From Dyella flagellata (GTDB lineage Bacteria; Pseudomonadota; Gammaproteobacteria; Xanthomonadales; Rhodanobacteraceae), in contig NZ_BSOA01000012.1 of NCBI RefSeq assembly GCF_030160275.1, positions 124,001 to 188,000 on the forward strand: 64,000 nt of DNA, given 5' to 3'. Shown one piece after another: positions 7,669 to 17,573 of the stretch (position 1 is its first letter; each line of letters begins with the position of its first letter). The notes beneath the pieces are model-generated. The model searched no databases. It saw nothing but the letters and a program-made list of their open reading frames with translations, and was not told the DNA's origin. The position numbers and the translations under genes were made by a program.

Positions 7669-10217
7669 GCGCTGCCCCTCACGTCATCCGTCCGGACCGC
7701 ATCCAGGTGTCGCCACAGCAGCCAGCGCAGCAGGCGCGTCCAGTCTTCCAGGCGGCGCGCTGCCACTGCGTGCTCGCCGCTAGGCGAAAGCACCGCCGCG
7801 CAATGGGTTTGCTTGGCTTCCAGCCATGCCGCATAGCTGCGCTCGAAACGCGTCATCGCCGCGGCGTCCAGCCACAAGGTCTGTACTCGCAAATGGGCCG
7901 GCGCGTTCAAGGTCAGCGTCTCCATCGCGACGCGGCGGAACGATGCACTGTGTCCGCGCGCGGTCCATGCCGGGAACACGGCGGTGACGCGGTAGCGGTA
8001 GAAATCATCCGGGATGTCCGGGTCGCTACCGCTGAGCGGACGCAGCAAGACATGCTCGATGAGGTGCATGCCTTCGCATTCAAGCTGCAGCCGGCAGGCG
8101 AATTCGTGCAGGCAGATCGCGGCGGCTTCCGGTGAGACACGCGTGGAGCGAAGCCGCAGGCGCCAGCAGCCCCCCTTGTCGTCACTGGCGAGCCACACGG
8201 CACCCGCATCCATATGCTTGTAGCGCTCGGCATGCACCGCACTACGCAACAGGGCCGGAGGCAGTGCGCGCAGATCCAGCTCTGGAAAGTGCATGGCCAG
8301 CACCCGTGCTGCGCTGGCCAGATCCTTGCCCATGCTGTCCACCATGCGATGGCGACGCGGGCTCCACAACACGGGCGGCTGCGTTTTCGACGGCAGCGCC
8401 TCGGTGGCGGCGGGGCCATCCGTTTCCGTTGCAAGTCCGATCTGCGCCTCGCTCATTGCGGGCATCAACAGGCGGCTGTGGTGATGCTTGCAGGCCAGCA
8501 ACAGGCTGGCTCGCTGCTGCAAGGCGGAGGTATTGCCACGTCGCCCGAGCGAACGGCGGCTGTAGTCGATCGCGCCGTGCCGGTCGCGCGTCAGCGTGGC
8601 GATACGCAGCAGCATCTGGCGTTTCTGTTCGAACAGGTGCAGGCGCCACGCCTCGGCACCGAAATACCAGCCGAACGGACGAATGCTGCCCTGCCAGCAA
8701 CCTTCGCCATACAGCGCGAGCAAGTGGTCGAGCACGCGGCCACGCCGCTCCAGCGCATCGTCGGCAGAGGCGAACACGTTGTCGCGCACCTGCTCGCGAT
8801 TCCCGTTGTAAAGCGCATCGAGTCCGGCGATGTGCTCATCGCCGAGCACTTGCCAGGCGTAGCTCGCCGCCGGTTTGCCGACCACCGTGTAGAGTTTGCG
8901 CAGGTGCTGGGTTTGCGCATCGCCATGCGCCAGCCATTGCTCCAGCAGCGCCAGATAGGCATGCCATTGCGCGACTTCCGCCGCATGGATGGGCATGCCG
9001 GTCAGGTCGGCACGCTCGCGGTAGATTTGCGGCAACTGGTTAAGCAGCGATACGTACGCCGCCGGCGGCAGATAGTCGCCCTGTGGTCGCGTCAAGGGCG
9101 AGCCCGTCGCGCTAGGGGCGCTATCGGCCGCAGCGCGGCCATCGACATTGCGGCGCAGATCGTCCAGGCGCTGCAACAAGGCATCTTGCGCGATCCCGAT
9201 CGGCACGCCGCGCCGCTTGATCTGCCAGGCCGCCACGGCTTCGGGCTGGTCCGGCCAGCGCAGACGCAATACCCAGGCGTCGCCATGCCGCGGCAGGGCG
9301 CCAGCGGAACCATCCAGCCCCTCCGCGCTCAAGCTGATGTCGCCGACTTCGAGCACGCCCTCGACGCTCAACGCAATGCGCGCCAGGTCACCGAAATAGA
9401 CCCGGCTTTCCAGGTCGCGTTCGAGGCTGTCGGTGTCGATCCAGCCCTGGCGCATGCGTGGCCCGTCCAGCGCATCGGCCAGCGCTACCGCAGCATCTTG
9501 TGCAAGCAGGCGAGCCATCAGCGACAGGCGTCGCGGGGCCGCGTCGACGTGCTCGGCGCAGCGCGCGACCAACTCGGCCAGAATATCCTCCGGCGTGCGC
9601 GCGCCCTCGATGCTCAGGTTCAATTGCAGCGTGCACCAGCGTGGCTGCAGCACGCTCGGCAAAGCCGCCAGGTCTTCGCCGAGATTGCGCTGCGCCCAAT
9701 AGGCGCGCGCCGCCGCAGCCGAGGCAGTTTCCGCCAGCGCGGTAAGCGCCTCCAGGTCCATGCGCCACAGGCCATCGCCGTTGGGCGAGGATGCATGCAC
9801 CTGCAGCGCACCCGGCACGCGATCGAGCAGCCAGCGCATGTAATCCATGCTCGTGCATGGACGGCACGGCAGGATTTCTTCCGCCGCGCGCAGACCCAGC
9901 CGGCGGTAATGGATGCGGCCGTCCGGGGCCGCCAGCAAATCCACCAGCGGCTGCTGCGCGCCGAACAGGTTTTCGGTCAGCGCATAACACAGCGCGTCCA
10001 GCAGGGTGACGCCAGGATCGTGGTAATTGAAGTCGGTCCACCATTCGCCGCTGAGCGCCTGCAGCGAACTCAGCGCACGATCGCGCAATGCTCCATAAGC
10101 AAACGGATCGTCGCCGCGGTGCCGCGCGATCTGCGCGGGCGACGGCCGTGCCGACGGCTTGGCGGGATCCGGTGTGGGCACCGCAGTACCCATGCTAGCA
10201 TCGATCCGCGCGTTCAC
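7665..10217 (-). CDS. eCIS baseplate wedge protein (Afp12-like)
   Basis: An 850-residue protein if the GTG at 10217 is used; that codon overlaps the preceding stop (GTGA). An ATG 24 nt further in is an alternative. The stretch WWTDFNYHDPGVTLLDALC (about 60-80) is typical of Afp12/PVC12-type and J-like baseplate proteins. The protein is long and has no membrane segments. With the larger J-like protein it should form the wedge that joins sheath, tube and fibres. It sits between the fibre-like and tape-measure genes. Confidence 0.82.
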   Translation of the reverse strand: MNARIDASMGTAVPTPDPAKPSARPSPAQIARHRGDDPFAYGALRDRALSSLQALSGEWWTDFNYHDPGVTLLDALCYALTENLFGAQQPLVDLLAAPDGRIHYRRLGLRAAEEILPCRPCTSMDYMRWLLDRVPGALQVHASSPNGDGLWRMDLEALTALAETASAAAARAYWAQRNLGEDLAALPSVLQPRWCTLQLNLSIEGARTPEDILAELVARCAEHVDAAPRRLSLMARLLAQDAAVALADALDGPRMRQGWIDTDSLERDLESRVYFGDLARIALSVEGVLEVGDISLSAEGLDGSAGALPRHGDAWVLRLRWPDQPEAVAAWQIKRRGVPIGIAQDALLQRLDDLRRNVDGRAAADSAPSATGSPLTRPQGDYLPPAAYVSLLNQLPQIYRERADLTGMPIHAAEVAQWHAYLALLEQWLAHGDAQTQHLRKLYTVVGKPAASYAWQVLGDEHIAGLDALYNGNREQVRDNVFASADDALERRGRVLDHLLALYGEGCWQGSIRPFGWYFGAEAWRLHLFEQKRQMLLRIATLTRDRHGAIDYSRRSLGRRGNTSALQQRASLLLACKHHHSRLLMPAMSEAQIGLATETDGPAATEALPSKTQPPVLWSPRRHRMVDSMGKDLASAARVLAMHFPELDLRALPPALLRSAVHAERYKHMDAGAVWLASDDKGGCWRLRLRSTRVSPEAAAICLHEFACRLQLECEGMHLIEHVLLRPLSGSDPDIPDDFYRYRVTAVFPAWTARGHSASFRRVAMETLTLNAPAHLRVQTLWLDAAAMTRFERSYAAWLEAKQTHCAAVLSPSGEHAVAARRLEDWTRLLRWLLWRHLDAVRTDDVRGSA

Positions 10218-11020
10218 CGCTGCCCCTCGTCCATGTGTGGGTCGAACCACAGCTGGGTGACGTGCGCCTTGATCACGATGCCACGGCCGTAATCACAACC
10301 CGTGCGTATCTGCAGCCGATACGCCGCATTGCGGCCGCTGCTGCCGCGCCAACGCAATTGCAGGCGGTCGCAGCGGCGTGCGTAGAACGCATCGGTGCTG
10401 CGGATGCCGCGCTTGCGGTTGAGAAAATCGAGTATGCCCAGGGTGGGGTTGTAGGTATTGAGTGCGACCGCGTGCATCAGGGCGAATCGTCCTTTGCCCT
10501 GGTGCCCGGCGCCGGCTGTCACCTCGAACGCCTGGCAGCCTTCCAGGTCGTCGGTGAGGTCGTACCAACGCCCATCCGCAGGCAGGGGCTTGGGCGTAGC
10601 GCGCGCATAACTGCCGTGCCGCCCCTTGCTGCGTAGTACGCCATCGACATCGAGCGTGGCTTCGGGAGTGGCGGTGCGGACACCGATGCGCCCGGCCGGA
10701 TCGAGGCACCACAACGGCGTGGCGGCATCCGCTTGGGCCTCTTGCGATGGCTCAGTGTTGCTGCGGATCAGCAGCTGGCCCTGCGCGCCGCCGAAACCTA
10801 CCGACCACAAGGGCTGGTCCGGATCCTGGTCGCGAAAAAAGCTCAGCAGGGCTTCGTAACCCGCTGCGGCCGAAACCTCGAAACCGCGCTCGACCGATTT
10901 GCGAAAACCCTCGTCGCTCATGTTGAGCATCGAGTCGATCAAGTCGGCGAAATGCTCCTGCGTCGGCAGCGCGCCGTCGCTGAAGTAGCCGCGCAGCGAT
11001 TCACGGTTGCGAATGGTCAT
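10214..11020 (-). CDS. eCIS tail-fibre-like or receptor-binding protein
   Basis: A 268-residue protein. The N-terminus (YFSDGALPTQEHFADLIDSM, about 11-30) matches a segment that opens many eCIS and phage fibre-like proteins. The middle (about 120-135, with TPEATLDVDGVLRSKG) resembles the repeat before fibre tips, and the C-terminal 130 residues form a Trp/Tyr/Gly-rich beta domain. It is inserted between the two wedge genes with 4-nt overlaps at both ends, unlike the distal fibre gene of Afp (Afp13). No separate large fibre gene is present, so this may be the target-binding component. That role is inferred. Confidence 0.6.
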   Translation of the reverse strand: MTIRNRESLRGYFSDGALPTQEHFADLIDSMLNMSDEGFRKSVERGFEVSAAAGYEALLSFFRDQDPDQPLWSVGFGGAQGQLLIRSNTEPSQEAQADAATPLWCLDPAGRIGVRTATPEATLDVDGVLRSKGRHGSYARATPKPLPADGRWYDLTDDLEGCQAFEVTAGAGHQGKGRFALMHAVALNTYNPTLGILDFLNRKRGIRSTDAFYARRCDRLQLRWRGSSGRNAAYRLQIRTGCDYGRGIVIKAHVTQLWFDPHMDEGQR

Positions 11021-14000
11021 GGCGCCCCCCGCCCCGTGGCGGGCGGCGCGCTGCCCAGAATGAAGGTTCCGCCGATTTCAAGCTTGCCCACGCCGGTGGC
11101 CTGTACGCCACGTGTGGATGGCACGCCGATCAACTCGATCAGGTGTCGCGCGGTCGGCAACACCAGGCTCCACGGTTGCACCGGGCGAACCTGTCGCACC
11201 GCTGCACCATCGCGGGAGCGCGCTGTATCCAGTAGCTGGTAGGTATTGCCGTCGCTACGCACGATATGCAGCAGCGACATGGCGCCCACCACATCGACTT
11301 CATCAAGTTGGCGCAAGCGCGCCTCGATCGCCTCGGCGCGCACGTCCCAATCGAAGTTGGCGCGGCAACCGTCGGTATGCCATGGCGAGAGGAATTCGAC
11401 GATCGCCTGGTTGATGCGGATCAACGCCGCGCCCGGATGCACGCCGCGGGCCAGACGCAAGCTGCAGCGCACCTGGATGCGCTCATAGACCGCATTGCGC
11501 ACCACGATGCGAATACCGGGTGTGCTGCGTTCGCGCAACCGGGCGGCCATTTCCTCCAACACGGCGGCGTCGAAACGCGGTGCCTCGGTGCTGTGGAACA
11601 ACACGCCCTGACGTGGCGCGGGCACCACCACGACCAACACCCCGCCTGGCTCGCCGGACAAGGCCGCTGTCGGTGCCTCGCCATTGGCAAAGCATTTCAC
11701 CTTGTACACAGTGGGAAATGCATCCAGCAGCAGGCGCTCGTAATCCCATGGTGTGCTGGCGCGGTTCTTATGGCGTAAACGCTCGGCGCTGCGTACACGC
11801 AGCATGTCGGCCGCTTCCGGCTGACCCAGTCCGAATGACGGCCCTACCTGCTGGACCGTGCGCAACCCGCCGATCGGATGCAGCGGGGTGCGAATGGTGC
11901 CGGGCGGCAGCGACGTGCACGGTTCGTCGGCGCGACGCGAATGCACCCGCCGCGCCGTCACTGCCTGGGTATACACGCCATACAGACCAGCCAGGCGCTC
12001 CAGCACGCCGTCGCCGCTCAGGCGCAGCCAATACAGCCGGCCCGGCAGTTGCGAGCAATCGCACTTCATGCCGTCCGGCAGGTCCAGCAGCACGATGCCG
12101 CTGCGCAGGAAACCCAGCGTGCCGTCCGACAGCGTGCGATCGGTTTCCAGCGTGCGCCAACCCTGTTCGCACCATACCGCCCATGATAGTTGCGGCAACG
12201 CAGCCTGCCAGCATTCCTCGGCGCTTTCCGGACGCAGATGGAAATACATGCTCAGGGCACCGCTCGGGTCGGAGCCAGACAGCCCGATGTACAAGTTGCC
12301 GTCATTGAAATAGCGCGGCAGCAACGGCACCCCGTCCATGCCTGGCCGCGCACGCGGGTTGTCGTGGCCGAATGGGTGCAGGTGGAACAACCGTCCGGGT
12401 GAGGACGCCTGCGCCATCTGCTTGAGCGAGATCCGCTGGCTGGCCAGATAGTCGAGCGAAATCTGCTCCACTGCCGGAGTGTAGGGTTCTTGTGGCAGCG
12501 GCACTTTCAGCTTGGCGCGCTTCAAGCGTGCGTTGATCGTGAGTGCCTCCGACAGCAGGCGCGGATACAAGGCATGGCCAAAAGCCACGCCCGGCGCGCA
12601 CAGCTCAAGCCTGAAGAACCCATTGCGCGCGGTGGTGCCGTATACGAACGGCTCGGGAACGCGCATCTGCGGGCGGTGATAGAGCGCCAGGTCGGTTTCC
12701 GGCAACGACAGCGTGATGGTGTCTTGCAGATGGCGCTCGCCGCGGAACAAGCCCAGTGAGGCGCTGCTGCCACCACGCCATTGCCCGTCGCGCAACAGCT
12801 CAGGCCGAACCTGGAAGCCCGCCGCCGACCACTCGCCCGGATAGCCGTGATAGCGCGTGGCAAAACCGCCTTCTTCGCTCGGCAATTGCCCCCAGCGCAG
12901 ATTTACGCGCAATGCTCGCAACGGCTTGGCGGCAAGTTCTTCATTGCCGAACAGGCAATACGCGCCCAGCGCCGGAATCGGTCCGAACGGCAGGAACGGC
13001 TTGCCCGCATCGAGCCGGCCCAGCTGGTTGTACAGCACGATGTCGCGCACACCGGTGACCTGGGTGGACAACACGATGTCATGCAGGATCAGCTGCTGCA
13101 GCAGACTGTAGGCATACAGCCGCGTGCGGTTCTGCAGGGTCAGCCGCAGTGCCGGTTGCGCCGGCCACATGTCGCCGTGAACGGCAGTCTTGCACGGCAC
13201 GATCGGCGGTTGCTCCTGACCGACGTGCATCAGCAACTCGATGCAACCACCGAAGCCGAATCCTGCATCGCTACGCCGCCGCACCAACACATCGCCAGGC
13301 ACCAGCCAGCCACCGGCCACGCTGAACTCGGCGCGCCAGACACCGCGAAAGACCCGCTCGAAGATCAGCCCGCGATCGGGCAAGCCGTGGCCTGCCCCGT
13401 CGCCATCATCGTGCTCATGCGGATGGATCAGGATCAACGGGTCATCGATCTCAACCGCCGCCGGACCATCGTTACCCGGCAAGCCGGCCGCATGCTTGCG
13501 CAAGGCATCTACATCCAGCGGATGCAATTCCTCGCTGCCGGCAATCAGCCATACCGCGAACAGCCGGCCCAGGTTTTCGCGGAACCGCTTTACGTCATCC
13601 GTTGCCAGGCAATTGGCCAACAGATAACACAGGCGCACATCGCCGGTCGGACGTGGCGCGCGCGACCAGGCGGCATTCGCCCTTTGCTCCACGCTGGCCG
13701 CGTCGGTGGCTGCGCGACGAATGGGATGATGGCGCGCCTCGCTGCGATCAAGCAGCGCAAATACCCGCCCCAGCCACGCCGCATCGCGTTGCTGCTCATT
13801 GCAGCGAAGCAAGCTCGCCAAGGCTTCGTCATCATTGGCCGGATGCGACAGGCGCAACAGGACGTTCACGCGACGATCGCCTTCTTTCAGCGCGAGCATC
13901 GTCGAGGCCAGCGCAAAACCCAGCGTCGCATTCTGCGCAGTTGCCGCCGAAGCTTTCGCATGGCCGCCCAGCAGCGGCCACCAGGGCGGGTTTTCCACAT

Positions 14001-15048
14001 AGGCCGCATCTGGCGGAAGCAGCGGAATCGCCTGCGCCATCACCCGTGTTGCGTAGGCGAAATCTTTTTCGGGCGAGATCAGCGCATCGCGTTCCAGCCG
14101 TACGCTGTAAAGAGCAGCCACTACGCTGTCGGTAACCTCCAGCGCCTGCTCGGCGGCAAATTCGATCATCTTGCCGTCGCTGTCCTTGCCACCGACAAAA
14201 CACGCGCCGCGCGCCACCTGCACCGCCGTGGCAAATCGCGGATCGCGCTCGAAGCGCAAATACACTCGCTCATGCGCCGGTGGTCGCGGCTGCATGCGCA
14301 ACAGGTCCAGGTAATAAAAATCGGTGACGCGCTCGGGGAAGCGGTTCACCACCGCGCGCGTATCCTGATACAGCTGCAATGCAGCCAGCAGCAGCCCGAT
14401 CGCCGGTTCATGCTTGCCGCTAAGCATGCTTGCCGGCAATTGCGCTTGCGCCAACGGACGCAAGCGGGCGATCGCCAGGCACAAGGCGCCCCACAGCCGG
14501 CGCAGCAGTTGCATGCGCTGCCGGGCGTCCCCGTCGAGGTCGACCACAACTTCACTGTTTGCATCCATGCGCCAGACCGAATGCAGCCGCCTGGCTTCGA
14601 CCTGCTCAAGGCCGAAGCAGCGCACCGCTTCCTGCAAGCCATCGCGCAAACCGCTGCCTACGGCGGCCATCATCGCCTGCAATAGCTGTGTGGCTGTCGG
14701 CGTCTCGTGGCGGGCAAGCCATTGGCACCAGTCGTCGAAACGGAACAGCAGCTGGCGCACGCGCCACCACAGATGACGCTCGCCGGCCCACGGCCATGCC
14801 TGCGCAAAGCCTTCCTGCGCCCCGGCCAACGGGAACGAAGCAATGTCGGCCAGCAAGGCGCTCTCATCACGCCGCAGCGCGTCGTCCCAACAGCCGGCAT
14901 CGCTGCCGTCGCGCGTGGCAAAACGCAACTGCGCCGCATAACCGAGTGTCAGTCGGATGCGCTCGGCCAGGGTGAACTCGTCCGGCACGATGTAGCCGGG
15001 CCGCAGTGCGGCGGCGAGGCGTTGATCCTGTTGCGTTCCTGCGCTCAT
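11017..15048 (-). CDS. eCIS baseplate J/gp6-like wedge protein (Afp11-like)
   Basis: A 1343-residue protein starting at MSAGTQQD. It is the largest structural gene of the locus, which fits Afp11. The C-terminal 300 residues have the baseplate J-like pattern: NRASTPWDYERLLLDAFP, then KVKCFANGE, and later RIVVRNAVYERIQVRCSL, as in J-like proteins of putative baseplate assembly. It links the gp25 ring to the periphery. The gene follows gp25 after 13 nt and ends in an ATGA overlap with the fibre-like gene. Confidence 0.9.
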   Translation of the reverse strand: MSAGTQQDQRLAAALRPGYIVPDEFTLAERIRLTLGYAAQLRFATRDGSDAGCWDDALRRDESALLADIASFPLAGAQEGFAQAWPWAGERHLWWRVRQLLFRFDDWCQWLARHETPTATQLLQAMMAAVGSGLRDGLQEAVRCFGLEQVEARRLHSVWRMDANSEVVVDLDGDARQRMQLLRRLWGALCLAIARLRPLAQAQLPASMLSGKHEPAIGLLLAALQLYQDTRAVVNRFPERVTDFYYLDLLRMQPRPPAHERVYLRFERDPRFATAVQVARGACFVGGKDSDGKMIEFAAEQALEVTDSVVAALYSVRLERDALISPEKDFAYATRVMAQAIPLLPPDAAYVENPPWWPLLGGHAKASAATAQNATLGFALASTMLALKEGDRRVNVLLRLSHPANDDEALASLLRCNEQQRDAAWLGRVFALLDRSEARHHPIRRAATDAASVEQRANAAWSRAPRPTGDVRLCYLLANCLATDDVKRFRENLGRLFAVWLIAGSEELHPLDVDALRKHAAGLPGNDGPAAVEIDDPLILIHPHEHDDGDGAGHGLPDRGLIFERVFRGVWRAEFSVAGGWLVPGDVLVRRRSDAGFGFGGCIELLMHVGQEQPPIVPCKTAVHGDMWPAQPALRLTLQNRTRLYAYSLLQQLILHDIVLSTQVTGVRDIVLYNQLGRLDAGKPFLPFGPIPALGAYCLFGNEELAAKPLRALRVNLRWGQLPSEEGGFATRYHGYPGEWSAAGFQVRPELLRDGQWRGGSSASLGLFRGERHLQDTITLSLPETDLALYHRPQMRVPEPFVYGTTARNGFFRLELCAPGVAFGHALYPRLLSEALTINARLKRAKLKVPLPQEPYTPAVEQISLDYLASQRISLKQMAQASSPGRLFHLHPFGHDNPRARPGMDGVPLLPRYFNDGNLYIGLSGSDPSGALSMYFHLRPESAEECWQAALPQLSWAVWCEQGWRTLETDRTLSDGTLGFLRSGIVLLDLPDGMKCDCSQLPGRLYWLRLSGDGVLERLAGLYGVYTQAVTARRVHSRRADEPCTSLPPGTIRTPLHPIGGLRTVQQVGPSFGLGQPEAADMLRVRSAERLRHKNRASTPWDYERLLLDAFPTVYKVKCFANGEAPTAALSGEPGGVLVVVVPAPRQGVLFHSTEAPRFDAAVLEEMAARLRERSTPGIRIVVRNAVYERIQVRCSLRLARGVHPGAALIRINQAIVEFLSPWHTDGCRANFDWDVRAEAIEARLRQLDEVDVVGAMSLLHIVRSDGNTYQLLDTARSRDGAAVRQVRPVQPWSLVLPTARHLIELIGVPSTRGVQATGVGKLEIGGTFILGSAPPATGRGAP

Positions 15049-15061
15049 GACATGACCGGGC

Positions 15062-15472
15062 TCAGGCACGCACCGGATTGGTGGCCTGGTGCAGGTAGAA
15101 CGGATAGACCAGGTTGTGCCGCGTATTGGTGCTGCGAATGGTGTAGTCGACCTGGATCTCCAGCCTGCCGTTCATCGCGTCCACCAAGGAGGCGTCGATC
15201 CGATTCAAGCTGATGCGCGGCTCGTAGAACAGGATCGCCTTGCGGATCGCTTCCTTGATCTGAGTGACGGTCTGCTCGCTGGCTTCCTCGAACACCATGC
15301 GCCGCAAGTCGCTGCCGTACCTGGGCAACATCACCCTTTCGCCCGGATGCGTGGCCAGCAGGATGCGCAGGCTTTCGGCGATGTCCTCGGCATCGGCCAC
15401 CATCACCACTTCTTTGGTCCGCGGATCGAACCGCGGCGGGAAACTCCAACCACGCCCCAGGAAACCGGCCAT
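15062..15472 (-). CDS. gp25-like baseplate protein (GPW/gp25, Afp9-like)
   Basis: A 136-residue protein from the ATG at 15472. It contains DAEDIAESLRILLATHPGER and RMVFEEAS, the core of the GPW/gp25 family that nucleates sheath polymerisation on the baseplate in phages, T6SS (TssE) and eCIS. A longer in-frame reading upstream overlaps the PAAR gene and is not used. It lies 2 nt after the PAAR gene. Confidence 0.93.
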   Translation of the reverse strand: MAGFLGRGWSFPPRFDPRTKEVVMVADAEDIAESLRILLATHPGERVMLPRYGSDLRRMVFEEASEQTVTQIKEAIRKAILFYEPRISLNRIDASLVDAMNGRLEIQVDYTIRSTNTRHNLVYPFYLHQATNPVRA

Positions 15473-15474
15473 GC

Positions 15475-15774
15475 TCAGCCTCCGATCATGACCGTGGGAC
15501 AGCCGAGCACGATGCTGCCGCCGTGCGCGGTGGTGTCGCCGATGCGCGCCGCCGGCCGCCCGCTGATCATCACCGTGGCCGAACCTTTGACGATCGAGTC
15601 CGGCGGACCGACGCAGGTGGCCAGGTCGCCCACCACCGCCGCCGGCAGCTTGCCGATCATCACGTTCGGCACGCACGGCCCGGTGATCGGGCCGCCGACG
15701 TGCGGCACCGGCGGCAGGCCCGGTGTCACCATCGGGCAAGTGTGCATGTCGGTCAGGCGGGCGGCGGGCGGCAT
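15475..15774 (-). CDS. PAAR-domain spike tip protein
   Basis: A 99-residue protein made of PAAR repeats: MPPAARLTDMHTCP at the start, then GPCVPNVMIGKLPAA and GSATVMISGRPAARIGD, ending GCPTVMIGG. PAAR proteins cap the VgrG/gp5 spike with a sharp metal-binding cone; His11, Cys13 and later Cys/His residues can serve as ligands. It has no extra effector domain. It follows the hub gene after 8 nt. Confidence 0.95.
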   Translation of the reverse strand: MPPAARLTDMHTCPMVTPGLPPVPHVGGPITGPCVPNVMIGKLPAAVVGDLATCVGPPDSIVKGSATVMISGRPAARIGDTTAHGGSIVLGCPTVMIGG

Positions 15775-15782
15775 CGGTTACC

Positions 15783-17570
15783 TCAGTTGATCATGACCAT
15801 CGCGCCCTTGACCGTGGTCTGTCCGGCGGCGGAAAGCTCGGCGGTGGCCGAGCCCTTGCCGGTGAACCCCACCTGGGCTTCGCAAGTGACGTTGAGCCCG
15901 GTCGCCTTCAGCTCGGCCTGGGCATTGATGTTGATCGCCGCGTTGGCGGTGATGGTCACCCCGCCCTGCGCGGTGAGCTTGATGTCGGACTGGCTGTTCA
16001 AGGCAATCCCTGCACTGGACAGCTTGATGCTGTTGTTGTGCTGGTCCTGCACGGTGATGGACTGGTTCTTGTCGTCGAGCACTACCTGGTTTTTGCCCGG
16101 CGTGATCACGGTGATGATCTTGTCTTGTTCGTTGAACTCGATCTTGTGCAGGCAGCGCGTGACGATCGCCTTGGTGTTGTTCTGTGCTTCGAGCGTGTAC
16201 GGCGGCTTGCGCGAACTGCTGTAAAGCGAGCCGAGCACCACCGGATGGCTGGGATCGCCGTTCAAGTAAGCCAGCAACACTTCGTCGCCGACCTCCGGCA
16301 GGAAGAATGCGCCAAACGCATTGGAGGCATAGAACTGCAGTAGCCGCGCCCATACACCCTGGGTCTGCGCCTGCAGCACCGGCACGTTGACCTGGATGCG
16401 CTGCTCGCCTTCCGGATCGCCATCGAGCTTGAGCACCACGCCGATCTGCAAGCCGCTCACGCCGGGCAGCAAACCGCCGTTGAGCGGTGCAGTGACGTCT
16501 TCGCGTTCCACGTGCCAGGACGGCCGCAAGCCGAATTCGACTTCGGTGGTCCAACTGCCCTTGCTTAGGTTGTGTTCCACCGTCGTCACGTAGACCGTAC
16601 CGCTAAAACGCGCGCCGACACCTTTCACGTCGATCAAACTGTCGGGCACCGCGCTGGCGTTGCCGCGAAAGCGCATGCGCCCACGAATGCGTGCCAAGGC
16701 GGCCTTCTGCTGCGCGGCCTTGGCCCAGTCGGTCAGGGTCGCCATCGGCTGGGTGGCGCCGGTTTGCAGGATATAGGTGGCGGGGCTTGCCACTTGTGCC
16801 AGCGTCGCACCGTCCAGGTCGCCTTGCGCATTAAGGCTCACGGGACTGGCCGAACTGCCCTGCACCACCGCCTGTTGCTTCGGATCCCAGGAGACCGCCT
16901 GCACCGCGGTGTACTGGGTGCGAGCATCGATGTCCGCTTCGAACGACATCAAGTCGATGCCCCAGGTGGTGGACAGCACCGCCGAGCCGGAGGTCTTGGG
17001 CGCGCTTACGCTCACCTTGCCGGTGTCGACGTTGACCAGCAGGCCGTTGGCGTCGGCGCGCGCCAGCATGAAATCCCAATCGCTGCAATAGAACTGCACC
17101 AGTTCGTCATACTGGGTGCTGGTGCTCGTCACCTCCGCCGACAGGCCATGGTTGCCGATCAGGCTGCTGATGATGTCGCTGTCCTTGAGCTGCAGATAGT
17201 TGGCGTTGTTGCGCCCGATGGTCATCTTGGTGGCCGCGTCGCGGCACTCGATCACCAGGCGCGAACTGCTTTTGCCGTCGATCTTCACGCTATGCCGCAC
17301 CACGATGCCGGTAAACACCGGCGCCTCGCTGCTACCGTAGCCGGCGCTGATGCTCACCTGCACGCCGGGCGCAAAGGTGGCCGCATCGCTCAGCTTGAAC
17401 TTCCCGGTAGGCATGTCGCCGTCGGCCAGCACGATCTCGGCCCAGGGAATTCGGTTGACCGCGCGGCGCACGGTAACGGCCACCACTGGCAACGTGGTAA
17501 GCACCGAACCGCCGGCACTGACGCTGACGCGGACGGGACCATCGGTCTTGGCGTTGGGAGAATCGGCCAT
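15783..17570 (-). CDS. VgrG-like central hub/spike protein (Afp8-like, gp27-gp5)
   Basis: A 595-residue protein. The N-terminal 350 residues are gp27/Phage_GPD-like (hub barrel), containing VSISAGYGSSEAPVFTGIV. A gp5 OB-fold follows at about 370-460 (LPEVGDEVLLAYLNGDPSHP is diagnostic), and the last 120 residues form a repeat-rich beta-helix ending in AGQTTVKGAMVMIN. It connects tube and baseplate and carries the PAAR tip. The layout matches Afp8/Pvc8. It lies 3 nt after the LysM gene. Confidence 0.95.
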   Translation of the reverse strand: MADSPNAKTDGPVRVSVSAGGSVLTTLPVVAVTVRRAVNRIPWAEIVLADGDMPTGKFKLSDAATFAPGVQVSISAGYGSSEAPVFTGIVVRHSVKIDGKSSSRLVIECRDAATKMTIGRNNANYLQLKDSDIISSLIGNHGLSAEVTSTSTQYDELVQFYCSDWDFMLARADANGLLVNVDTGKVSVSAPKTSGSAVLSTTWGIDLMSFEADIDARTQYTAVQAVSWDPKQQAVVQGSSASPVSLNAQGDLDGATLAQVASPATYILQTGATQPMATLTDWAKAAQQKAALARIRGRMRFRGNASAVPDSLIDVKGVGARFSGTVYVTTVEHNLSKGSWTTEVEFGLRPSWHVEREDVTAPLNGGLLPGVSGLQIGVVLKLDGDPEGEQRIQVNVPVLQAQTQGVWARLLQFYASNAFGAFFLPEVGDEVLLAYLNGDPSHPVVLGSLYSSSRKPPYTLEAQNNTKAIVTRCLHKIEFNEQDKIITVITPGKNQVVLDDKNQSITVQDQHNNSIKLSSAGIALNSQSDIKLTAQGGVTITANAAININAQAELKATGLNVTCEAQVGFTGKGSATAELSAAGQTTVKGAMVMIN

Positions 17571-17573
17571 CGT

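Noticed and set aside
8214-10292. Long plus-strand ORF (692 codons) opposite the Afp12-like gene
   Set aside because: It is a shadow frame of GC-rich coding DNA; the minus-strand protein has clear family motifs and ordered overlaps, while this one has none.
12781-14685. Plus-strand ORF of 634 codons opposite the J-like baseplate gene
   Set aside because: Composition is His/Gln/Arg-rich with no recognisable domain; antisense shadow.
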